Shown here: positions 56,002 to 64,000 of the stretch, piece by piece
How the letters are laid out: every line of letters starts with the position of its first letter
Position numbering within the stretch: position 1 is the stretch's first letter
Assembly: GCA_963921195.1 (NCBI GenBank)
Contig: OY992540.1
Location: 174,439,896 to 174,503,895 of the forward strand
DNA: 64,000 nucleotides
Source of the DNA: Pegoplata infirma
Taxonomy: Eukaryota; Arthropoda; Insecta; Diptera; Anthomyiidae
Direction: 5' to 3'
Notes under the pieces: model-generated
Told to the model about the DNA's origin: nothing
Databases searched by the model: none
The model's input: the letters and a program-made list of their open reading frames with translations, nothing else
Translations under genes and position numbers: made by a program

Positions 56002-59000
56002 CTAGTCCCTGTCGTTAAACCAGTTTGAGCTTCTTATGAAACTCCTTAGATGTTGAATTTTGACATCCGACAAATCAGAAAGATCGTACAGCTCCCCAGA
56101 TCCCAGTGAAGCAAGTCGCTGACCAGAAAGTGCCGGGCAATGGCAAATAAAGTGTTCGATAGTTTCCAACTCCTCTTCATCCATGCAACTTCGGCAAAAG
56201 TCATTCGACGGCACATTTAACCGCTCTGCGTGCTTCCCTATAAGACAGTGTCCGGTAATTATAGAAACCACCGTCGAAATCTCTCCTCTTGGAAGCGATA
56301 TCAGCTCACTTGTGCGCCCCTGATTAAGAGAAGGCCAAATCAGTCGTGTTGTCTCACACGTCCATCCATTTGCCCATCTTTGATTAGTCTCCGTCGCAGA
56401 ACAAAGCCGTAGGTTTTGCTTGCAAGTTTCTAGAGGCATACCAACACATTCCAATTCTGTTGGAACCTGTAAGGTAGTTCCTAGTCTTGCAAGCTCATCG
56501 GCTTTGCAATTCCCTGGAATGTCTCTGTGCCCTGGGACCCATATGAGTCGTATGTTAAACTGCTTGGCCATCTCATTTAAAGACGTGCGGCAGTTAAGGG
56601 CAGATCTTGTTTTCAGAAACATTGAATCCAGGGACTTGACCGCGGCTTGACTGTCAGTATAGATGTTGACTGCGGTTGTAGACAAGACATTGCAGCTCAA
56701 CCAGTCAGCCACTTCCTTTATTGCCAGCATCTCTGCCTGGTATACACTGCAATGATCTGGCAATCTACGAGCCAGGCTCAATCCAAGCTCTTCCGAATAG
56801 ACCCCAAAGCCCACTTGTTCGTGCAGCCTCGATCCATCTGTGTAAAAATTTATGGTAGCTCCACTTCCCGGAGTATCCCCCATCCAAGACTCCCTGGATG
56901 GTATCATAGTGGTAAAGTGGCGCTCAAAAAGGCTCAAAGAGGGAGCACAATCCACATTTTGTGGTATTGTTATCTTTTTCAAGATCGCGCTATGGCCACA
57001 ATCGCTGCTCCTCCATTGCAGCGTGCTATTAAGTCGAATTGCCGACGCAGCTGCATACTGCCTACCCAATATGTCCAAGGGTATCAGGTGAAGGAGGATT
57101 TCTAATGCAGCCGTAGGTGTAGTACGAAGAGCACCAGTGATGCACATTGACGCCATTCTCTGTACCTTCGTGATAAAGACACAGTTCGATTTTGTTTCTA
57201 AAGCAGGCCACCAGACAATGATTCCATACAGCAAAATTGGACGCACCACTGCTGTATAGATCCAATGAACGACTTGAGGGCTAAAACCCCATCGTTTTCC
57301 AATGGCCCTTTTACAGGAATACAAAGCAATTGTTGCTTTTCTCACCCGTTCCTCAATATTACGCCTGAAATTCAGCTTCCTATCTAGAAATACTCCAAGA
57401 TACTTGGCTCCATCTGAGAAGGTGATTTCAGTACCGTCCAGAGAAATAGGATCAAAAGCAGGAATCTTATTTTTCCTTGTAAATAAAACAAGCTCTGTTT
57501 TACTAGGATTAACTCCTAGACCACAGTCTCTTGCCCATTTAGACAGATCTTTCAGAGAACCCTGAAGAATGTCCCGCAATGTTGGCAGATGCTTCCCCTT
57601 TACCGCTATCGCGACATCGTCAGCATATGCGACAACATAACAACCACGTGCTTCTAGAGATAGTAGCATTGAATTCAGTGCCAGGTTCCAAAGAAGCGGC
57701 GAAAGAACACCTCCCTGTGGTGTGCCCCTATTGACAAATCGAGATATGACGGACGCTCCCAATTCAGACGTTATACGTCTACTGGCAAGTAGGCTTTCCA
57801 CCATTAAAACGATTTCACGCTTTACTCCCAGACCAGACAATGCCAATATTATCGATTCTGGGATGACATTATTAAAAGCCCCCTCAATATCAAGAAAGGC
57901 CACCATAGTGTACTCCTTTACCGAAAGCGATCTCTCGATGGTACCAACGAGCTCATGAAGAGCTGTTTCCGTTGATCGTCCCTTGCTGTATGCATGTTGC
58001 TTTGTCGAAAGCAACCTCGGGTCAATCACTCTACGCAAATATGAGTCTATCATTCGTTCCATTGTCTTTAACAAAAAAGAAGACAGACTAATTGGTCTGA
58101 AATCCTTCGGAGCTGTGTGGGAACTTTTCCCAGCCTTCGGGATAAATACGACTCTGGTATCCCTCCATTTTAAAGGAATATACGACCAGTTGATGCATGC
58201 TGTGTATAGATTATACAGCAATGGGGCTATATAGTCCGACACTTGCTGCAACTCAGCCGGGATTATACCATCAGGTCCCGGGGATTTATAGGGCCTGAAG
58301 CTTTTTATCGCCCAGATTAATGTTGGCATATTTATTATTTCCGAAGCAATTTCGGATGCTTGGGCGTCAGAACGTTCCAAAGCTTGAAACGGCGTCATGG
58401 AATTGCCCGGAAAATGCGTGTTTAAAAGGAGATCCAGCGACTCTCCACTGGAGGAAGACCACACCCCATTAGGATCTTTCAGGTATCCCAGGGTGCAAGG
58501 AGAAGAAGCCAGAACCTTGCGCAGCCTGGATGCCTCAGAAACGTCTTCTATGTTTCCACAGAAGTTTTTCCAAGAATCACATTTTGCATTTCTGATCATC
58601 TTTTTATAACTTTTTATAACTCTTAAGTTGCAGCCTGTATGCAGACCAGTCCTCTTCCGCTCTTGAAAATTTAGCCTTATTAAAGAGCTTTCTGCAGGAA
58701 TCTCTGCTCGTCTGCAACTCATTTGACCACCAAGGTGGCTTTTTTTTCCCTCTAGGCTTTGCAGAAGGGCAAGACGCATCCAGGCACCTATTACAAACAT
58801 TTGTTATATGGTCAACCAGACAGTCAATTTCCGCCAAACTATGCGGTTCAGATAGGGGTACTTCATCCAAAAGCAAAGAAAAAGTCTCCCTATATTTCAC
58901 CCAGTTTGTTCTCCTCAGATTTTTAGAGACTGTCTCTACCGGGGCACGCTCCCTGAGTAAAAACTCAATGTAGCGATGATCTGAGAAAGAATGCTCTTCC

Positions 59001-59605
59001 AAAACTCTCCAGTCATCAATTCTATCAGACAATGTATCTGATACAAGTGTTAAGTCAAGAACCTCTTGCCGCGTACTTGTAACGAAAGTTGGTTCACCAC
59101 CCTTGTTACAAATATACAGGTTAGCGCTTAACAAAAACTCCAAAAGTGATTCGCCTCTATCATTTGTGTCTGTACTTCCCCATATCGAATGATGTGCATT
59201 AGCATCACAACACACTACTAACTGGTGTCCCCTAGATTCAGACTCCCGAATTAGACCGACAACCTTCTCCGGGGGTATTGACCCCGGATTAGGAAAATAC
59301 GCAGAGGCGAGCCAAATAGACTTCCCATGAAGCTCTAAGCTAGCCGCTGTAACATCCATATCACTAAAAGTTGATAAAAAGAAAATATTTAAGCCATTTT
59401 TTGCCAAGATGCAGGCTCTTGGTGAGCCCTCACCTTTGGCAACCACCAACTTAAACCCAGGGGTCTTCAATCCGCAAACCCTGCCACCCCGCACCCAGGG
59501 CTCTTGGATAAAAACCAAGTCAACTGCTCCTGTCGTCAGGCGCAGCAAGAGTGCAGCTGAGGCTGCCTTACAGTGATGGAGGTTTATTTGTAGGAACCGC
59601 AACAT
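56002..59605 (-). pseudogene. LOA-like ORF2 polyprotein with one frameshift
   Basis: Start taken at MLRFLQINLHHC (59605), overlapping the ORF1 end by about 38 nt. The N-terminal APE-type endonuclease (59605 to ~58900) shows QINLHH, FIQEPWV, DANAHHSIW and a SDHRYIEF end motif. The RT (about 58300-57200) shows FRPISLSSF, FLDIEGAFNN, GTPQGGVLSP and YADDVAIA (57616-57627). RNase H (about 56850-56480) shows FYTDGS, the YQAEMLAI glutamate, IYTDSQAA and GHRDIPGN...ADELA, so the catalytic residues are all present. A Cys/His motif CRSC...HFICHC lies near 56140-56205. A 10-bp tandem duplication (tttttataac twice, 58601-58620) between endonuclease and RT breaks the frame. Total length would be close to 1,200 residues, normal for the LOA group. 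It nicks target DNA and reverse transcribes its RNA when intact. Confidence 0.85.
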
Positions 59606-60500
59606 CTTGCTTTTTTTCCACCATCCTTTCCACCACCGTGTTATTGGCTTCATCCTCCGTGTTATCATAGAGGTCGCATTCGTCTCCAGATTCGGTTTCG
59701 AATAAGCCAGATATATATCCCATCTGTTCTGAATCGGAGGCAACAGAACTATCCGAATTCCTCACTGCATGGGCCTCGTCCTGAATGTCACCCATCGTGG
59801 CATCGGCTTTATCCTCCATGCCATCACAGAGGTCGCATTCGTTACCAGATTTGGTTTCAAAAATGCCAGATGCATCTTCCATCAGCCTAGAATCGGCCAG
59901 CTGAATATCAGCCTTTTCCAGATTATCCTCCCCAGCCGACTCTGCCACTGGCTTGTCTGCGTCCAAAATAGTCTTCTGGTCGCCCTTGTAGACATTGACT
60001 CTTATATGAAAAAATCCAAATCTAATAATGCCGTCAGTCCTGGCTAAAAGCGGAAGCGATTCCTCATTAACCAAGACCACTGCTTGACGACGAGCGCCCT
60101 CCATCTCACCCAATCTGGCAATTTGCCAATTCTGAGTTGGAAGGTCAGGATTGCAGACTTTTATCATCTTAAGAATCACCGCAGTGTCATTTGTAGCCAT
60201 TGGGATCCATGCATGAGCTCTGGGTTGCGAGGGGATATCATGTTTTTCCACAACGTCCAGTCTGGCTCCAGGCCATAACTCTCCCACTTGGCTAATGGCA
60301 ACCTTAAACACGGCTGCGGATCTTTCGTTCCCAAAAGCAACGAGTTTTACTCGCCCCTGATACCAACCTGCGTTGACAGTAGTAGGTAGAAAATCAGGCA
60401 TACTCTCAAGGAGCCTATAGTAGATTTCATTTAGTTTAGTTTCAACTAAACTCCACTTGTCCCTTGGAATACTACAATCCCCATTTTGCCTGTTTATCAC
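59568..60500 (-). CDS. LOA-like ORF1 protein, N-terminally truncated
   Basis: The frame is open from the 5' truncation point (~60517) through an internal Met at 60500 to a stop at 59568; about 150 N-terminal residues present in the 37.0-kb copy are missing. The middle part (GWYQGRVKLVAF, HAWIPM, an NPDLPTQNWQIARLGE region, VNEESLPLL) looks like a folded nucleic-acid-binding core; it may belong to the insect DUF4780-type ORF1 proteins (from memory, unverified). The C-terminal third is acidic with an internal duplication of ~25 residues (SGIFETKSGNECDLCD and SGLFETESGDECDLYD, about residues 210 and 260). No CCHC zinc knuckles are visible. It probably packages element RNA; being truncated, it is likely non-functional. 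Confidence 0.7.
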   Translation of the reverse strand: MINRQNGDCSIPRDKWSLVETKLNEIYYRLLESMPDFLPTTVNAGWYQGRVKLVAFGNERSAAVFKVAISQVGELWPGARLDVVEKHDIPSQPRAHAWIPMATNDTAVILKMIKVCNPDLPTQNWQIARLGEMEGARRQAVVLVNEESLPLLARTDGIIRFGFFHIRVNVYKGDQKTILDADKPVAESAGEDNLEKADIQLADSRLMEDASGIFETKSGNECDLCDGMEDKADATMGDIQDEAHAVRNSDSSVASDSEQMGYISGLFETESGDECDLYDNTEDEANNTVVERMVEKKQDVAVPTNKPPSL

Positions 60501-60703
60501 AGCCCTAACGAAGTTACCTTTTTGACTTTTGGAAACTCATTCAATTTTCCTAATACAAATTTTTTTAATTTATTTAAAAAAAAAATTTACCAATATTAGG
60601 TGAGAATGAAAAAGGGCCAAAACAGTTTTTTATGGTGCCACTGAACATTGAATAGTGCCAAAAATGGCACTATTGTGCCACACTTCCCAACCGTGTCTGT
60701 CAG

Positions 60704-62036
60704 TTCCGCAATTACGCATCAACGGCTGAATCAATTAACATGAAATTTTCGCAACAGATAGTACTAAACGAGCGGGAACTATAGAACATAAAATGAGGGA
60801 TCGGACAAAGGGGCATAAAATGACACGCCCTGTTTAATTTATTGCATCTCCTTTATGCCTTTTTCGCAATCACGCTTATTTGGCTTAACTGCTTTTGAAG
60901 AAATTTCCACCGCAGATAGTACTAACCGAGGCAGGAACTATAGCCCACAAAAGAGCGCGCTTTGACAAAGGGGAGTAAAATCACACGCTCTTTTGTATTA
61001 CATTGAAAGTTATTTCTGCGTGTCCCATAATCATGCTTAAACGGCTTAAACGATTTTAATGGGTTTTTCACCACATATAGTACTTCCGAAGCGGGAATAA
61101 TAATCCATAATAGAGCGTGTTTAGACCACGGGGCGTAAGTTGTAACGGCCCTTTGCACCACACTGAAAGTTATTTTCTGTCTGTTCCGTAATTACGCTTA
61201 AGCGCCTTAACTTATTTTAACAAACTTTTAACACATATAGTACTTACTAACCGAGGCGGGAACAATATGCCATATTAGCGCGTGATTGGGCAAAGGCGTG
61301 TATTTTTGCCAGTTCCGCAATCACGCAAAAACGGCTCAGCCAATTTTTAATAACTGACTAACCGATGCGGGCCCATATCAGTGTGCGATCGAACAAAGGG
61401 ACGTAAATTGCCACACCCATTTATAATATATTGAAAGCAGTCACGGTCCGTGAAGTTGTCACTGGGTGTTCTCTACTTATTTAAAAATCAAAATTATGAA
61501 TATAATGTACGTTTTTCTGGCGGTAACACGTTCCCGCGATTAACAAAGTCTCAGTTTTATTATTTTTCATTGACATGCAGTCAAAATTCACTTTTGTGCT
61601 CCATTTATTTGCGAAATAATGCTTTTTGTTAATTGACGATGTGGTGAGCCAACAAAACGGCAATAAAAAAGAATTTGGGCTGCATCTTACTCAAAAATAT
61701 ACAAAACTAATAACATCGGATCTTTATCTCTCTCGGACATGCGTTAGGTCCAGGAAAACATGAATTTTATAATTAAATTTGCTGTTTTTAAAAATTAGAG
61801 AACACCCAGTGACAACTTCACGGACCGTCACTGATTGAAAGATATTTCTGCCTATTCGGTTATCACGCTTAAACGTCGAGTACTAAACAAGGCGGGAATA
61901 ATGGGTCATATCAGCGCGCGATCGGACAGAGGTGGTGTAAAGTAATGCGAAATTGAAATTTTCACCACATGTAGTGCTAACCGAGGATACAACCATAGGG
62001 TATTACAAACTGTTATTCATTATATAATATTTTTTT
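60704..62036 (+). repeat. Helitron body: ~165-bp tandem units, right block
   Basis: Continuation of the array at 54360-55405 with about six more units (landmarks atagtacta near 60757, 60917, 61076 and 61240, then more degenerate). It is interrupted by the 396-bp element at 61438-61833 and ends just before the Helitron 3' hairpin. Open frames of about 60-80 codons in it are not genes. Confidence 0.65.
61438..61833. mobile_element. 396-bp MITE, 37-bp TIR, TSD ATTGAAAG
   Basis: The left end cagtcacggtccgtgaagtt continues to about 37 bp matching the right end in inverse orientation with one mismatch. The exact 8-bp duplication attgaaag is at 61430-61437 and 61834-61841, within a Helitron unit. 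Non-coding interior. The CAGT start and 8-bp TSD suggest a hAT-type element. Confidence 0.8.
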
Positions 62037-62038
62037 CA

Positions 62039-62069
62039 ACCCGGGCAACGCCGGGTGCGAAACAGCTAG
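62039..62069 (+). other. Helitron 3' terminus: hairpin plus CTAG
   Basis: Stem acccgg / ccgggt with loop gcaacg, then gcgaaacag and CTAG, followed by T. This is the diagnostic 3' end of Helitrons, where replication is thought to terminate. Confidence 0.8.
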
Positions 62070-62560
62070 TTTAATAATAAGATAAATCTAAAAAAAATTA
62101 AAATTAATCAAACAAATTAAAAGCAGAAAATCAGAAAATGGTAAATTTTCGTTTTTGCTTGAAACAATTTCTGTGCTGATTTGCATTGCATTTCATAGAC
62201 ATATAAATTGCGGTGGTCAAGTGGGGATATTTTTTTTTTTTCAATTTTAGAAAGATGAGACTTAACATTCGTAACCACATTTACCCGAAATTCCACCCTT
62301 TTCAAACATAAATATTTTTTTGAAATATTTTTGGTGTTCTATACTGTTCGAAAAATCGAAGAGAGGATCGAAATGGGTTAACCATGGATTTGCTCATGTG
62401 ATTGTGGCAACCATAATTTAAGAGCGTCATATTATGATTTTTCGAAATCAGCAATTTTTTCTGCTGAAATCAGCAGATTTTTCTGCTGTCTTGACAGATT
62501 TATCTGCTGAATCAGAAGATTTCTCATATGGCTCAAAATGGGTGTATTTTCAGCAGATTA
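62070..62560. other. Non-coding, with CAGCAG/CTGCTG repeats at 62445-62555
   Basis: At 62445-62555 the words tttttctgctg and aatcagcagattt alternate several times, making small hairpins. The 123-codon frame starting at 62434 is translation of this repeat running into the foldback arm and is not called as a gene. Confidence 0.45.
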
Positions 62561-63337
62561 TGTATATGTTAAAGTTATTTCTATTTTTTTATTCGAACTC
62601 CCAATACAATTACCTAATTTTCGCAAGAAATTCGGACTCGATACAATCAGGGATACCATCAGGACATGTAAGGAAGTTCAAAATGTCCTTTTTTCGTTTT
62701 TATCCTTATAACTATCTAAATTTCGCAAAAAATGTCCCATTTAATGCAGATATGCAGAGAACACACTCTAATAAAGAGATGGTGTTAAAATCCAAAATCC
62801 GTTGAGTATATCCAGAAATAATTGCAAAAGAAGCCAACTTTGTTGGTTTTAAGGTCTTAATTAGCAAAAAATTAAAATGCCTATATCTCGAGAAGATGGT
62901 TCGATAAAAATTTTCTTATGACAGATTCGTGTTGAGGAGGCCAAAATACTTTTAAAAATTTGTTTTAAATTTTTTTTTTATTTTAATAAAAAATTATAAA
63001 AATTGATACAAAAAAATTGTTTCATACAAAAATATTCAGATTTGGTTAAAAATTTTTACTTTTTTTTGCAAATATGTCTGGATATACTCAATGGATTTTG
63101 TATTTTTACCCCCAGGTTCTCTTTATTGGAGTGTTTACTTTACATATCTGCTTTGAACAGGAATTTTCTTGCAAAATTTGGATTTTTATAAGGACATAGC
63201 CAAAAAAAGGACATTTTGAACTTCTTTAAAATGTCCTGATAGTATCATTGATCGTAGCGAGTCCAGATTTCTTGCAAAAGTTAGGTATTTTAATTGAGAA
63301 TTCGAATAAAAAAAATTGAATAACTTTAACATACACC
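62561..63337. mobile_element. Foldback element E (~780 bp), ends uncertain
   Basis: Arms of about 265 bp, 62561-62825 and 63068-63337, are inverted. The left atgttaaagttattt, the cgcaagaaattcggactcg block, caggacat, tgcagatatg and gttgagtatatccag all reappear reversed on the right. The loop is about 240 bp of AT-rich DNA. No target duplication could be assigned, and the ends do not start with TAG, so it may be a different family from foldbacks A-D. Confidence 0.6.
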
Positions 63338-63454
63338 TTTCCAATATTAAAAAATTTGTCTGTTTAGTAAAATTATTTTTACTAAATTTTTAGTTGATTT
63401 CAGCTCAATATATTTACAATTGCTTTTTGTTGACTTAGATTTGAAGATTTTATT

Positions 63455-63502
63455 TCCTGTGTACCCTTTATCACTAAGAATAAGTGGAGGGCATAAAAAA
63501 AA
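63455..63502 (+). mobile_element. mini-me-like 3'-end stub
   Basis: taccctttatcactaagaat and agtggagggcataaaa resemble the 3' terminal hairpin and end of subfamily A. Only about 50 bp are recognisable. Confidence 0.4.
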
Positions 63503-64000
63503 TATATTTAAAACAATAGATCAGCAGGACTATGAAACCATACAAATTATTCATTATTTATTAATATGAATGCATGGCAAAAAATCCATTGACCATCTCT
63601 ATTGCTTATTGAGAATTAAATTAAAAATTCAATTTAGTCCTTATCAAACTGTGCTGTAGTGTTAATTTTACTTTATAATATTCTTTAGCAACGCAGTATG
63701 TCAAAGTGTCAATCAAGGTGGCTTTTATTATTCCTCACTACTACATTTACCCTTTGTTCTAGACAAAATACTATGGGTACACACACATATGAATGTATAT
63801 TAAGCTCAGTAACCGTACAGCTTTACTTGTCGGCTACACCTGGCATAAATTATTCTTAAAATCAGAGAAAATGACGGCAGAGAAGTGATACAAAAATAAA
63901 TTTTATTACAAATTATTCTTCTAATATTTCATAATTTACAATCATCCATGAAAGATCTATCATATTCATGTAGTCTGGTCGAATTGCAAACAGAAAAAAA
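63503..64000. other. Non-coding; no gene recognised
   Basis: AT-rich sequence to the window edge with no repeat ends or open frames that I can support. Confidence 0.5.

Larger units (their letters stand above)
55898..60518 (-). mobile_element. LOA-like non-LTR retrotransposon, 5'-truncated, youngest copy
   Basis: Minus strand, bounded by a 12-bp duplication tttttgactttt (55886-55897 and 60519-60530, the first base of the latter abutting the element). It lacks the 5' UTR and the first ~150 codons of ORF1, but otherwise contains ORF1, a complete ORF2 with one frameshift, the 3' UTR with hairpin tgacgtaaaacgtca, and a tail of four AACCT units (55898-55917). The near-intact frames make it the most recent LOA-like insertion in the window. 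Confidence 0.85.
55414..60695. mobile_element. hAT-type element (TSD TCTGTCAG) hosting a LOA-like copy
   Basis: The left end cagtgttgg and the right end ccaaccgtg are imperfect inverted termini. The exact 8-bp duplication tctgtcag is at 55406-55413 and 60696-60703, cutting a Helitron tandem unit. Without the nested retrotransposon it is about 650 bp, non-coding, with agggccaaaa words on both sides. Confidence 0.7.
53062..62069 (+). mobile_element. Non-autonomous Helitron with nested insertions
   Basis: The 5' end is tccttatata, continuing after the element at 53072-54342 as tatataaaaatgacatgtta. Joined across that insertion it gives the TC start and A/T-rich head usual for insect Helitrons. 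The 3' end has a hairpin accccgg-type stem (62039-62056: acccgg, loop, ccgggt), then about 9 bases and CTAG (62066-62069). It is flanked by A on the left and T on the right, as Helitrons insert between A and T. Its own DNA, about 2.0 kb, consists mostly of ~165-bp tandem units. No Rep/helicase frame. Confidence 0.75.

Noticed and set aside
62434..62805. 123-codon plus-strand frame
   Set aside because: Spans the CAGCAG repeat and the left arm of foldback E; no domain.

Overview
This window is eukaryotic, very AT-rich and intron/intergenic in character, with no bacterial gene organisation and no host protein-coding gene that I can recognise. The repeat content points to a dipteran, most likely a calyptrate fly (blowfly, house fly or tsetse type; this is inference). 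It holds RNase H-bearing LOA/I-group non-LTR retrotransposons, many copies of a (GTCY)n-containing interspersed repeat resembling the dipteran mini-me/INE-1 elements, pogo- and mariner-like TA-flanked MITEs, and numerous elements with 8-bp target-site duplications (TSDs).

Layout. 1-2.45 kb: AT-rich repeats with tRNA-type B boxes. 2.9-8.7 kb: mini-me copies, two copies of a TA-flanked MITE, a TTA-flanked MITE and a 290-bp TIR element. 8.7-11.6 kb: no recognisable gene. 11.6-20.1 kb: three large palindromic (foldback) elements of 1.2, 2.7 and 2.1 kb, each with an exact 8-bp TSD, with a miniature LTR-PBS-LTR structure between the second and third. 21.7-25.6 kb: a 3.9-kb hAT-type composite (8-bp TSD ATTGTATT) carrying a 5'-truncated non-LTR retrotransposon with an open 574-codon reverse transcriptase frame and two smaller MITEs. 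25.6-29.6 kb: mini-me copies, a pogo-like MITE and low-complexity DNA. 29.7-31.4 kb: a diverged LOA-like pseudogene. 33-34 kb: a hairpin MITE and a mini-me copy. 36.05-41.75 kb: a near full-length but decayed LOA-like element with a 9-bp TSD, itself inserted at the 3' tail of an older LOA-like relic and carrying a 778-bp foldback in its 5' UTR. 42.2-50.9 kb: more LOA relics, two related TACTCRATAC-rich hAT MITEs, and a microsatellite-rich stretch. 53.06-62.07 kb: a non-autonomous Helitron (5' TC, 3' hairpin plus CTAG) built from ~165-bp tandem units and loaded with nested insertions: a 1.27-kb TA-flanked element, a hAT element that in turn contains a 4.6-kb 5'-truncated LOA-like copy, and a 396-bp MITE. 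62.5-63.4 kb: another foldback.

How it fits together: nothing here forms an operon or host pathway. The informative content is a set of nested insertions whose order can be read from matching TSDs. The only long open frames are reverse transcriptase frames: the 574-codon frame at 23.5-25.2 kb, and the LOA-like copy at 55.9-60.5 kb, whose ORF2 shows a single visible break, a 10-bp tandem duplication. The most unusual feature is the group of long palindromes with TAG-starting termini and 8-bp TSDs. Two of them repeatedly carry AGGTCAAAGGTCA-type motifs in their arms.
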